From assembly GCA_012518155.1 (NCBI GenBank), contig JAAYTC010000190.1:1-9910 (forward strand): a DNA stretch of 9,910 nucleotides. The letters run 5' to 3'. The notes beneath the pieces are model-generated. The model did not search any database and had not been told where the DNA came from. It saw only the letters and a list, made by a program, of their open reading frames with translations. This stretch comes from Bacteroidales bacterium (GTDB lineage: Bacteria; Bacteroidota; Bacteroidia; Bacteroidales; Dysgonomonadaceae). Shown one piece after another: positions 1 to 6,995 of this stretch. Every line of letters starts with the position of its first letter. The stretch's first letter is position 1. The translations under genes and the position numbers were made by a program.

Positions 1-4
1 CAAT

Positions 5-28
5 TAGACTAATATGCTAATGATAATT
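5..28. repeat. Degenerate octamer repeats upstream of leuC
   Basis: Three imperfect octamers follow each other: TAGACTAA (5-12), TATGCTAA (13-20) and TGATAATT (21-28). The middle copy matches the TRTGCYAA unit repeated just after leuC at 1475-1498, so leuC is flanked by the same short repeat. The remainder of the 84 bp before leuC is AT-rich, and I see no TAnnTTTG promoter box in it; the operon promoter is probably upstream of the window. Confidence 0.45.
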
Positions 29-84
29 ACGGTTATATAGATAGGATAGATAAAAATACATAGTAATACAATTAATATAGTTTT

Positions 85-1467
85 ATGAAGACTCTTTTCG
101 ATAAAATATGGGACGCCCACGTGGTAACCACGGTGAACGATGGTCCCACGCAGCTGTACATCGATCGGCACCTGTGCCACGAGGTAACCAGTCCCCAGGC
201 TTTCTCGGGCCTTCGCGCCAGAGGGCTGGAGGTGTTCCGCCCGGAGCGTACCACGCTCACCGCGGATCATAATATTCCCACCATGGGACAGGATAGTCCC
301 ATCCGCGACGCGATCTCCCGCTTTCAGGTGGATACCTTGGCGAAGAACGCGAGGGACTTTGGACTTACCTATTATGGCCTGAACAATCCCAAGAACGGTA
401 TCGTGCACGTGATCGGTCCCGAGAACGGCTACACGCAGCCGGGGATGACCATCGTTTGTGGCGACAGCCATACCTCCACGCACGGGGCCTTCGGGGCCAT
501 CGCCTTCGGGATCGGCACCAGTGAGGTGGAGATGGTGCTGGCATCGCAATGTATCTTGCAAACGCGACCCAAGACCATGCGGATCAACTTCGAAGGGAAG
601 CTGGGGAAGAACGTGAGCTCGAAAGATATGGCGCTCTACATGATCTCGAAGCTCACTACCGGGGGTGCTACCGGCTACTTCGTGGAGTACGCGGGCGAAG
701 CGGTACGCGGCCTCACCATGGAGCAACGAATGACGCTCTGTAACCTGAGTATCGAGATGGGTGCCCGAGGTGGATTGATCGCGCCCGACGAAACCACGTT
801 CAACTATATCAAGGGAAGAGAGTTCGCACCCAAAGGCGATAGATGGGATGAGGCACTGGCTTATTGGCAAACGCTGAAGAGCGACGAAGGGGCCGTTTTC
901 GATAAAGAGATCACCTTCGACGCGACGCGTATCCGGCCAATGATCACCTACGGCACCAACCCGGGGATGGGAATGCCGATTGATGGTACAATACCTACGT
1001 TGGACGATATCGACCAAGCCGGAAAAATCTCCTTCGAGCGGTCGCTCAACTACATGGGGCTCACACCGGGGCAAAAACTGGAGGGCAAATCGATCGATTA
1101 CGTGTTCTTGGGCAGCTGTACCAACGGGCGGATCGAGGACTTCCGGGTGTTTACCGAATACGTGAAGGGCAAGAAGAAGGCCGATAACGTGACGGCATGG
1201 CTGGTGCCGGGTAGCTGGCGGGTACGGAAACAGATCGAGGACGAGGGTCTCGACAAGATACTCGAGGAGGCAGGCTTTCAACTGCGCCAACCGGGGTGCT
1301 CGGCATGCCTCGCGATGAACGAAGATAAGATCCCCGCGGGAAAATACGCGGTTTCGACCTCTAACCGTAACTTCGAGGGACGACAAGGACCCGGTGCACG
1401 CACCATCTTGGCAGGGCCCCTGGTGGCCGCCGCCGCGGCTGTGAACGGGAAAATAACGGAACCGTAA
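85..1467 (+). CDS. leuC: 3-isopropylmalate dehydratase large subunit
   Basis: Large subunit of isopropylmalate isomerase, a cytoplasmic aconitase-family enzyme that converts 2-isopropylmalate to 3-isopropylmalate; with a citramalate synthase nearby it can also be expected to convert citramalate to D-erythro-3-methylmalate. At 460 residues it has the usual length of the bacterial LeuC type. Visible signatures are GDSHTSTH at residues 126-133, the first [4Fe-4S] cysteine C345 in GSCTNGR, and C405 and C408 in PGCSACLAMN, with the same spacing as the three cluster cysteines of E. coli LeuC. The C-terminus carries the family GPGARTILAGP motif. The ATG is preceded by AT-rich DNA with no Shine-Dalgarno sequence. 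It needs LeuD, encoded 154 bp downstream, to form the active heterodimer. The assignment is firm; dual use for isoleucine is inferred from context. Confidence 0.97.
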   Translation: MKTLFDKIWDAHVVTTVNDGPTQLYIDRHLCHEVTSPQAFSGLRARGLEVFRPERTTLTADHNIPTMGQDSPIRDAISRFQVDTLAKNARDFGLTYYGLNNPKNGIVHVIGPENGYTQPGMTIVCGDSHTSTHGAFGAIAFGIGTSEVEMVLASQCILQTRPKTMRINFEGKLGKNVSSKDMALYMISKLTTGGATGYFVEYAGEAVRGLTMEQRMTLCNLSIEMGARGGLIAPDETTFNYIKGREFAPKGDRWDEALAYWQTLKSDEGAVFDKEITFDATRIRPMITYGTNPGMGMPIDGTIPTLDDIDQAGKISFERSLNYMGLTPGQKLEGKSIDYVFLGSCTNGRIEDFRVFTEYVKGKKKADNVTAWLVPGSWRVRKQIEDEGLDKILEEAGFQLRQPGCSACLAMNEDKIPAGKYAVSTSNRNFEGRQGPGARTILAGPLVAAAAAVNGKITEP

Positions 1468-1474
1468 TAATTAA

Positions 1475-1498
1475 TATGCCAATGTGCCAATGTGCTAA
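1475..1498. repeat. Tandem octamer repeat downstream of leuC
   Basis: Three tandem octamers, TATGCCAA, TGTGCCAA and TGTGCTAA, start 8 bp after the leuC stop and share the consensus TRTGCYAA. A fourth, decayed unit (TGTGAATAA) may follow. The tract lies in the 154-bp leuC-leuD spacer. It has no self-complementary arms, so it is neither a terminator nor an obvious RNA structure. A slippage-generated intergenic repeat is the simplest reading. Confidence 0.7.
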
Positions 1499-1550
1499 TG
1501 TGAATAATGAAAGGATTCGATGATGTGTTGGTTCGACAGGCGGATTTATA

Positions 1551-1592
1551 AGAATCAAGAGTCAAGAATCAAGAGTCAAGAATCAAGAATCT
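1551..1592. repeat. Six-unit heptamer tandem repeat before leuD
   Basis: Six contiguous heptamers: AGAATCA, AGAGTCA, AGAATCA, AGAGTCA, AGAATCA and AGAATCT, consensus AGARTCA. The first four units alternate A and G at position 4, which gives a 14-bp super-period. A weaker unit, TGGAGTCA, follows at 1593-1600. The repeat ends about 30 bp before the leuD ATG and encodes nothing. It fills the second half of the leuC-leuD spacer; between it and the octamer repeat I see nothing recognisable. Confidence 0.85.
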
Positions 1593-1621
1593 TGGAGTCA
1601 TAAAATTAAAATAATAGAACA

Positions 1622-2218
1622 ATGGAAAAGTTTAAAACCATACAATCCACTTTCGTGCCACTGCCCATCGAGAACGTGGACACCGACCAGATCATACCGG
1701 CCCGCTTCCTGAAAGCGACTACCCGCGAAGGGTTTGGCGATAACCTGTTCGCCGACTGGCGATACGATAAAGAGGGGAACCCCAAGAAAGATTTCGTGCT
1801 GAACGATCCTACCTACAAGGGGGAGGTGCTGGTAGCCGGGAAGAACTTTGGCAGCGGGAGTAGCCGCGAACACGCCGCGTGGGCCATCGGTGGCTACGGG
1901 TTCAAGGCGGTCGTCTCGAGCTTCTTTGCCGATATCTTCCGTAATAACGCGCTCAATAACGGCATCCTGCCGGTGGTGGTAAGCGAGGAGTTCCTGAGCG
2001 GCCTCTTCGCCTCGGTAAAAAATAACCCGGATAGCAAAGTCACCGTGAATTTGGAAAAGCAAACCATCACCAACAACGAAACCGGTGAATCGGAAACGTT
2101 CGAGATCAACGCTTACAAGAAAGAGTGCTTGCTGCAAGGGTTAGACGATATCGACTTCCTGCTCTCGAATAAAGACAAAATTGAAGCGTTCGAGAAACAG
2201 CGGGTCTATTCCTATTAA
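1622..2218 (+). CDS. leuD: 3-isopropylmalate dehydratase small subunit
   Basis: Small (swivel-domain) subunit of isopropylmalate isomerase, the partner of LeuC. Its 198 residues match the normal bacterial LeuD length. Signatures are the N-terminal NVDTDQIIPARFL segment (residues 18-30) and the substrate-recognition loop GSGSSREHA at 77-85, followed by AAWAI and the conserved FADIFRNNALNNGILPV stretch. The start codon lies directly after an AT-rich leader with no Shine-Dalgarno sequence, and the first residues align with the family N-terminus. It follows leuC after 154 bp and precedes the citramalate synthase gene by 63 bp, all on the same strand, which is consistent with cotranscription. Nothing in the coding sequence is unusual. 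Confidence 0.97.
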   Translation: MEKFKTIQSTFVPLPIENVDTDQIIPARFLKATTREGFGDNLFADWRYDKEGNPKKDFVLNDPTYKGEVLVAGKNFGSGSSREHAAWAIGGYGFKAVVSSFFADIFRNNALNNGILPVVVSEEFLSGLFASVKNNPDSKVTVNLEKQTITNNETGESETFEINAYKKECLLQGLDDIDFLLSNKDKIEAFEKQRVYSY

Positions 2219-2225
2219 TGAAATC

Positions 2226-2267
2226 AATAATCAGGGATAAATAACTCCAAATTCTCCCTTCATTATT
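2226..2267 (+). other. Imperfect hairpin in leuD-cimA spacer
   Basis: AATAAT (2226-2231) and AGGGA (2233-2237) are complementary to TCCCT (2255-2259) and ATTATT (2262-2267), with a 1x2 internal bulge and a 17-nt loop. The 3' base lies 14 bp before the start of the next gene. No T-run follows, so it is not a classical intrinsic terminator. A translational or attenuation role is possible but is not shown by the sequence. Confidence 0.4.
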
Positions 2268-2281
2268 AATTAATAAAAGAG

Positions 2282-3835
2282 ATGAGGAAAATTGAGATCA
2301 TGGATACCACGCTCCGGGACGGTGAACAAACCTCGGGCGTTTCGTTCGCTGGACAGGAAAAATTGAGCGTGATACGTCTACTACTTGAAGACCTGAAGGT
2401 AGATAGGGTAGAGATCGCCTCCGCGAGGGTGTCGGAAGGAGAGTTCCAGTCGGTCCAAAAAATGGCCCAATGGGCACGGGCGAACGGGCACATCGATAAG
2501 CTCGAGGTGCTCGGCTTCGTGGACGGCACCGCCTCGCTCGATTGGATATCCAACGCGGGATGCAAGGTGGTAAATCTACTCACCAAGGGATCATTGAAGC
2601 ATTGCAAGTACCAGCTTTCCAAAACGCCGGAGGAGCACTTGAACGACGTGAAAAAGTGCATCGCGAAAGCCCAAGAGATGGGCATCACGGTGAACCTGTA
2701 CATGGAGGACTGGTCAAATGGTATGCGGGATTCCAAAGAGTACGTTTTCCAGATGCTCGACGGCCTCCGATCAGAGCCCGTCACACGTTTCATGCTGCCG
2801 GACACGCTGGGTATTCTGAGTCCCGCGGAGACGGCGGCTTTTTTTAAAGAAATTATTAGCCGATACCCCGAGCTTCACTTCGATTTTCACGCGCACAACG
2901 ATTACGACCTGGCCGTGGCCAACGTGCAGGAGGCGATCAAGGCAGGCGCAAAAGGGGTACATGTCACCGTGAACGGGCTGGGTGAGAGAGCAGGCAACGC
3001 GCCGATTACCAGCGTGATCGCGCTGATACACGACCATATGGGCATGACAACGAACGTGGACGAATCGAGGCTATACGACGTGAGCAAGGTAGTAGAGACC
3101 TACTCGGGCGTACGCATCCCAAACAATAAGCCGATCATAGGCGATAACGTGTTCACGCAAGTGGCGGGGGTGCATGCCGACGGCGATAAAAAGAAAAACC
3201 TTTACTTCAATAACCTGATGCCGGAGCGGTTTGGCCGCTTCCGAGAATACGCGTTGGGAAAAAATGCGGGCCGCTCCAATATCACCAAAAACTTAGAAGC
3301 ACTGGGTATTAAACTGGACGACGAGGCAACACGGAAGGTGACTGCGCGCATCATCGAGCTGGGCGACAAAAAAGAGGTGGTGAGCATCGATGAGCTGCCC
3401 TACATCGTGTCGGACGTGCTCAAGAACGGCAACGATAACAAGGATATCCGGATGCTTAACTACTCGCTCACGCTTACCGACGGGCTAAGGCCTACCGCCA
3501 CGGTAAAAATTTCCATCAAAGGGAAGGTGTACCAGGAGACGGCCGCGGGCGGGGGGCAGTATCACGCGTTCTCGAAGGCGATGTACAAGATATACCGCAA
3601 GTTGAATAAACCGGTACCGGAGCTGATCGACTACATGGTGGTGATCCCACCGGGCGGGAAGACCAACGCGTACGTGCAGACGGTGATCACTTGGAAACAC
3701 GAGGGGAACGTGTTTAAAACAAGGGCACTGGATATCGACCAGACCGTGGCTGCCATCAAGGCTACCATGAAGATGCTGAACATGCTCGAAAGCGGGAACA
3801 TCCCAAAAATACAACAACCCACGCACCTCCCGTGA
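2282..3835 (+). CDS. cimA: (R)-citramalate synthase, Leptospira CimA type (likely also annotated as LeuA)
   Basis: Enzyme of the isopropylmalate/homocitrate/citramalate synthase family, predicted to condense pyruvate with acetyl-CoA to (R)-citramalate, the committed step of threonine-independent isoleucine synthesis. It has 517 residues: a TIM barrel at about 1-270 with LRDGEQ (11-16) and metal-binding H203 and H205, linker subdomains with H298 and D300 in AGVHADGDKK, and a C-terminal LeuA-type regulatory domain from about 385. Compared from memory with the Leptospira interrogans enzyme (numbering offset of 4), pocket residues R12, D13, L77, L100, Y140 and E142 correspond to R16, D17, L81, L104, Y144 and E146; L81, L104 and Y144 give pyruvate selectivity there. 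Placement between leuD and leuB fits, because those enzymes process citramalate. The regulatory domain suggests isoleucine feedback inhibition. The alternative, a 2-isopropylmalate synthase, is less likely. Confidence 0.85.
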   Translation: MRKIEIMDTTLRDGEQTSGVSFAGQEKLSVIRLLLEDLKVDRVEIASARVSEGEFQSVQKMAQWARANGHIDKLEVLGFVDGTASLDWISNAGCKVVNLLTKGSLKHCKYQLSKTPEEHLNDVKKCIAKAQEMGITVNLYMEDWSNGMRDSKEYVFQMLDGLRSEPVTRFMLPDTLGILSPAETAAFFKEIISRYPELHFDFHAHNDYDLAVANVQEAIKAGAKGVHVTVNGLGERAGNAPITSVIALIHDHMGMTTNVDESRLYDVSKVVETYSGVRIPNNKPIIGDNVFTQVAGVHADGDKKKNLYFNNLMPERFGRFREYALGKNAGRSNITKNLEALGIKLDDEATRKVTARIIELGDKKEVVSIDELPYIVSDVLKNGNDNKDIRMLNYSLTLTDGLRPTATVKISIKGKVYQETAAGGGQYHAFSKAMYKIYRKLNKPVPELIDYMVVIPPGGKTNAYVQTVITWKHEGNVFKTRALDIDQTVAAIKATMKMLNMLESGNIPKIQQPTHLP

Positions 3836-3854
3836 GACGCAATAGAAACTACAG

Positions 3855-3872
3855 GTGCGGATTCCCTCGCAC
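3855..3872 (+). other. Short GC hairpin in cimA-leuB spacer
   Basis: GTGCG (3855-3859) and CGCAC (3868-3872) form a 5-bp perfect stem with an 8-nt loop, 20 bp after the cimA stop. It overlaps the CACGTG palindrome at 3870-3875. No T-run follows, and the stem is too short to call a terminator. This spacer is more GC-rich in its first half than the other spacers in the cluster. Confidence 0.25.
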
Positions 3873-3930
3873 GTGGGTGAGCCGGAGGCAAAGGAAGGAA
3901 ATTAGAATATAAAATAGATACAACAGATTG

Positions 3931-4998
3931 ATGAAATTGAATATTGCTCTTCTACCGGGTGACGGAATCGGCCCCGAGATTATGACACAAGCGCTGAAAG
4001 CGACAAAAGCCGTGTGCGAGAAGTTTGGCCACACGCTTACCTATAAAGAGGCAATCGTGGGTGCACGCGCTATCGACGAGACGGGCGATCCGTACCCTGC
4101 CGCCACGCACGAGCTCTGCATGCAGAGCGACGCGGTGCTGTTTGGCGCGATCGGCGATCCCAAATACGACAACGATCCCAACGCGAAAGTGCGTCCCGAG
4201 CAAGGGCTGCTACGCATGCGCAAGGAACTGGGCCTCTACGGGAATATCCGTCCCGTGATGACCTTCCCGTCGCTCATCCATAAATCGCCCCTCCGGGCCG
4301 AGCTGGTGGAGGGAGCCGACTTTGTCTGCATACGGGAGCTTACCGGTGGCATGTATTTTGGACGCCCGCAGGGTAGGAGCGAAGATGGGAACACGGCGTA
4401 CGACACCTGTGTTTACACCCGAGAGGAGATTGAACGGATCCTCCACCTGGCTTACCAGTTCGCGGGACAGCGACGGAAGAAGCTGACCGTGGTGGACAAG
4501 GCCAACGTGATCGCTACCTCTCGACTGTGGCGACAGATCGCGCAAGAGATCGCTCCCACCTATCCCGATATAGAGACCGATTACCTTTTCGTGGACAACG
4601 CGGCAATGCGCATCATCCAGTGGCCGAAGAGCTTCGATGTGCTGGTGACAGAGAACCTGTTCGGTGATATACTTACCGACGAGGCTTCCGTAATCACCGG
4701 GTCGCTGGGATTGTTGCCCTCGGCCTCCATCGGCCTGCACACCTCGGTATTCGAGCCCATCCACGGTTCATACCCGCAGGCCGCGGGGAAGAACATCGCG
4801 AACCCGCTGGCCATGATCCTCTCGGTAGCCCTGATGTTCGAGTACGGCTTCCAATTGATGGACGAGGGAGCACTGATCCGGGAAGCGGTGAACGCGAGCC
4901 TCGATGCGGGTGTGGTAACAGAAGATATTGCCGATGGCGGCAAAGCATTCAAGACGAGTGAGGTAGGAGAGTGGATTGAAAAGTATATCAGGGGGTAA
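3931..4998 (+). CDS. leuB: 3-isopropylmalate dehydrogenase
   Basis: Cytoplasmic, metal-dependent oxidative decarboxylase of the IPMDH/ICDH family; it turns 3-isopropylmalate into 2-oxoisocaproate and, in the citramalate route, 3-methylmalate into 2-oxobutyrate. The product is 355 residues, normal for LeuB. Signatures are LPGDGIGPE at 8-16, RELTGGMYFG at 135-144 with catalytic Y142, K190 in VVDKANV, and Mg2+-binding D222, D246 and D250. These line up with Y139, K185, D217, D241 and D245 of the Thermus enzyme. I chose the ATG at 3931; an in-frame TTG one codon earlier is possible but unnecessary. One oddity is HGSYPQ at 278-283: Q283 stands where the Thermus enzyme has D278, which contacts the NAD ribose. 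It follows cimA by 95 bp. Confidence 0.95.
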   Translation: MKLNIALLPGDGIGPEIMTQALKATKAVCEKFGHTLTYKEAIVGARAIDETGDPYPAATHELCMQSDAVLFGAIGDPKYDNDPNAKVRPEQGLLRMRKELGLYGNIRPVMTFPSLIHKSPLRAELVEGADFVCIRELTGGMYFGRPQGRSEDGNTAYDTCVYTREEIERILHLAYQFAGQRRKKLTVVDKANVIATSRLWRQIAQEIAPTYPDIETDYLFVDNAAMRIIQWPKSFDVLVTENLFGDILTDEASVITGSLGLLPSASIGLHTSVFEPIHGSYPQAAGKNIANPLAMILSVALMFEYGFQLMDEGALIREAVNASLDAGVVTEDIADGGKAFKTSEVGEWIEKYIRG

Positions 4999-5007
4999 TG
5001 CCGATTA

Positions 5008-5041
5008 GGTTATTCAATAACCAAACGAGCGGTTTTCAACC
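5008..5041. promoter_or_regulatory. Paired dyad symmetries upstream of ilvD
   Basis: A perfect dyad, GGTTATT-C-AATAACC, spans 5008-5022, and a second smaller one, GGTT-TTC-AACC, spans 5031-5041; their left ends are 23 bp apart, about two helical turns. Both lie in the 70-bp leuB-ilvD spacer, at the junction of the leu and ilv halves. They could be a paired operator or simple RNA hairpins. No promoter box of the Bacteroidetes type is visible next to them, so the regulatory reading is tentative. Confidence 0.3.
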
Positions 5042-5068
5042 TTGGATATGAAATAGGAAATAAGATAA

Positions 5069-6913
5069 ATGAGTAACGAAAAAGATAATAGGAATTTACG
5101 GAGCGCGACCAGTACCCAAGGCCGCCGCATGGCGGGAGCCCGGGCACTCTGGCACGCTAACGGGATGACGCGCGAGCAAATGGGGAAACCGATCATCGCG
5201 ATCGCCAACTCCTTTACCCAGTTCGTGCCGGGACACGTGCACCTGCACCAGATCGGGCAGCTGGTAAAACAAGAGGTGGAGAAGCTGGGCTGCTTCGCGG
5301 CCGAGTTTAATACCATCGCGGTGGACGATGGCATCGCCATGGGACACGACGGCATGTTGTACTCCCTGCCGTCGCGCGACCTGATAGCCGACTCGGTCGA
5401 GTACATGGTGAACGCCCATAAGGCCGACGCGTTGGTCTGCATCAGCAACTGCGATAAAATAACCCCGGGGATGCTGATGGCCGCGATGCGGCTGAATATC
5501 CCCGCCATCTTCGTGTCGGGCGGCCCCATGGAGGCGGGTAAGATCGGCGACGAGCTGATCGACCTGATCGACGCGATGACCGAGGCCGCCGACGAGTCGG
5601 TCTCCGACGAACGGTTGGAGCAGCTGGAACAACTGGCATGCCCCACCTGCGGCTCCTGCTCGGGCATGTTCACCGCCAACTCGATGAACTGCCTCAACGA
5701 GGCGATCGGGCTGGCGCTGCCGGGTAACGGTACCATCTTGGCCACGCATGCCAACCGCATGCAGCTGTTTAAAGACGCGGCCAAGCAGATCGTGGAGAAC
5801 GCCTATCGGTATTACTTCGACGGCGACGAGTCGGTCCTTCCTCGCAACATCGCCAACCGGGCCTCGTTCCTCAACGCGATGACACTTGATATCGCCATGG
5901 GGGGCTCCACAAATACCATCCTCCACACGCTGGCCATCGCCCGCGAGGGGGAGGTCGATTTCACGCTCGACGACATCGACGCGCTATCGCGTAAAACACC
6001 CTGCATCTGCAAGGTGGCGCCCAACACCAAGGAGTACCATATACAAGATGTGAACCGTGCCGGGGGAATCATGGGCATCCTCGGCGAGCTCGCGAAAGGG
6101 GGCATGATCGACACCTCGGTGAGTCGTGCCGACGGGCTAACGCTTGCGGAGGCATTGGATAGATATGATATAACGAAAGAAGAAATAGACCCGGAGGCAA
6201 GGCGCGTCTACTCGTCGGCCCCCGGCAACCGATACAACATCGTGATGGGTTCGCAAAACGCCCAGTTCAAGGAGCTGGATGCCGATCGCGAGAAAGGGTG
6301 CATCCGGAGCGTGAGGCACGCGTATACCCGCGACGGCGGCCTCGCCATCCTCAAAGGAAACATCGCCGAGGATGGTTGCGTGGTGAAGACCGCCGGCGTG
6401 GACGAGAGCATCTGGAAGTTCAGCGGAACGGCCCGGGTGTTCCACTCGCAAGATGAAGCGTGCCAGGCGATCCTCGAAAACGAGGTGAAAGCGGGCGACG
6501 TGGTGGTCATCATTTACGAAGGGCCTAAAGGGGGGCCGGGCATGCAGGAGATGCTGTACCCCACCTCCTACATCAAAGCACGCCACCTGGGCAAGGAGTG
6601 CGCGTTGATCACCGACGGGCGCTTTTCCGGCGGCACGTCGGGTCTCTCGATTGGCCATATCTCACCCGAGGCGGCCGCGGGGGGGAACATCGCGTTGGTT
6701 CGCGATGGCGATATCATCGATATCGATATCCCTTCACGGGGCATCAACCTGCGGATCAGCGACACGGAACTCGCCTCAAGAAGGGAAGAGGAACTCGCCA
6801 AGGGCGAGGGAGCGTTCCAGCCGAAACCGCGCGATAGGAACGTGTCGAAAGCTCTAAGGAGTTACGCGGCATTCGTCAGCTCGGCCGATTTAGGAGCGGT
6901 TCGTATTATCTGA
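5069..6913 (+). CDS. ilvD: Dihydroxy-acid dehydratase
   Basis: Iron-sulfur dehydratase that converts 2,3-dihydroxy-isovalerate and 2,3-dihydroxy-3-methylvalerate to the keto acids of valine and isoleucine, in the cytoplasm. Its 614 residues are close to E. coli IlvD. Visible signatures are VDDGIAMGHDGM near residue 90, SNCDKITPG with C128, D129 and K130 (the lysine expected to be carbamylated), CPTCGSCSGM with C191, C194 and C197, and GRFSGGTSGLSIGH near the C-terminus with the active-site serine. In the segment FTQFVPGHVHL, G55 occupies the position where [2Fe-2S]-type enzymes carry their first cluster cysteine, so this looks like the oxygen-sensitive E. coli-like [4Fe-4S] type. It follows leuB by 70 bp and precedes ilvB by 82 bp. 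The start is the first ATG and matches the family N-terminus. Confidence 0.97.
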   Translation: MSNEKDNRNLRSATSTQGRRMAGARALWHANGMTREQMGKPIIAIANSFTQFVPGHVHLHQIGQLVKQEVEKLGCFAAEFNTIAVDDGIAMGHDGMLYSLPSRDLIADSVEYMVNAHKADALVCISNCDKITPGMLMAAMRLNIPAIFVSGGPMEAGKIGDELIDLIDAMTEAADESVSDERLEQLEQLACPTCGSCSGMFTANSMNCLNEAIGLALPGNGTILATHANRMQLFKDAAKQIVENAYRYYFDGDESVLPRNIANRASFLNAMTLDIAMGGSTNTILHTLAIAREGEVDFTLDDIDALSRKTPCICKVAPNTKEYHIQDVNRAGGIMGILGELAKGGMIDTSVSRADGLTLAEALDRYDITKEEIDPEARRVYSSAPGNRYNIVMGSQNAQFKELDADREKGCIRSVRHAYTRDGGLAILKGNIAEDGCVVKTAGVDESIWKFSGTARVFHSQDEACQAILENEVKAGDVVVIIYEGPKGGPGMQEMLYPTSYIKARHLGKECALITDGRFSGGTSGLSIGHISPEAAAGGNIALVRDGDIIDIDIPSRGINLRISDTELASRREEELAKGEGAFQPKPRDRNVSKALRSYAAFVSSADLGAVRII

Positions 6914-6995
6914 TCGGCTTGCCGCGAATGAAATTAAAAATCAACAGCAATAAAGTTCTAATGAACAACAGGTTCAACTAATTAATTTTAGAATT

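Noticed and set aside
4..1386. 460-codon open frame on the minus strand opposite leuC
   Set aside because: It is the antisense shadow of a strongly supported leuC; the translation matches no family I recognise, and the opening comes from the GC-rich codon bias of the sense gene.
3928..3930. TTG as the leuB start codon
   Set aside because: It is immediately followed by an ATG that fits the family N-terminus, so the TTG adds only one residue and is not needed.
5096..5926. Long minus-strand open frames opposite ilvD (including 5014-5784)
   Set aside because: Antisense shadows of ilvD with Arg/His-rich or low-complexity composition and no recognisable domain; they overlap each other in different frames.
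6707..6731. Repeated GATATC/GATATCG units within ilvD
   Set aside because: They encode the in-frame DGDIIDIDIP segment of a normal IlvD and are explained by amino acid content.
6955..6975. Alternating GTTC/GAAC/GTTC segments in the ilvD-ilvB spacer as mutually exclusive hairpins
   Set aside because: The stems are only 4 bp in AT-rich DNA and would be expected by chance.
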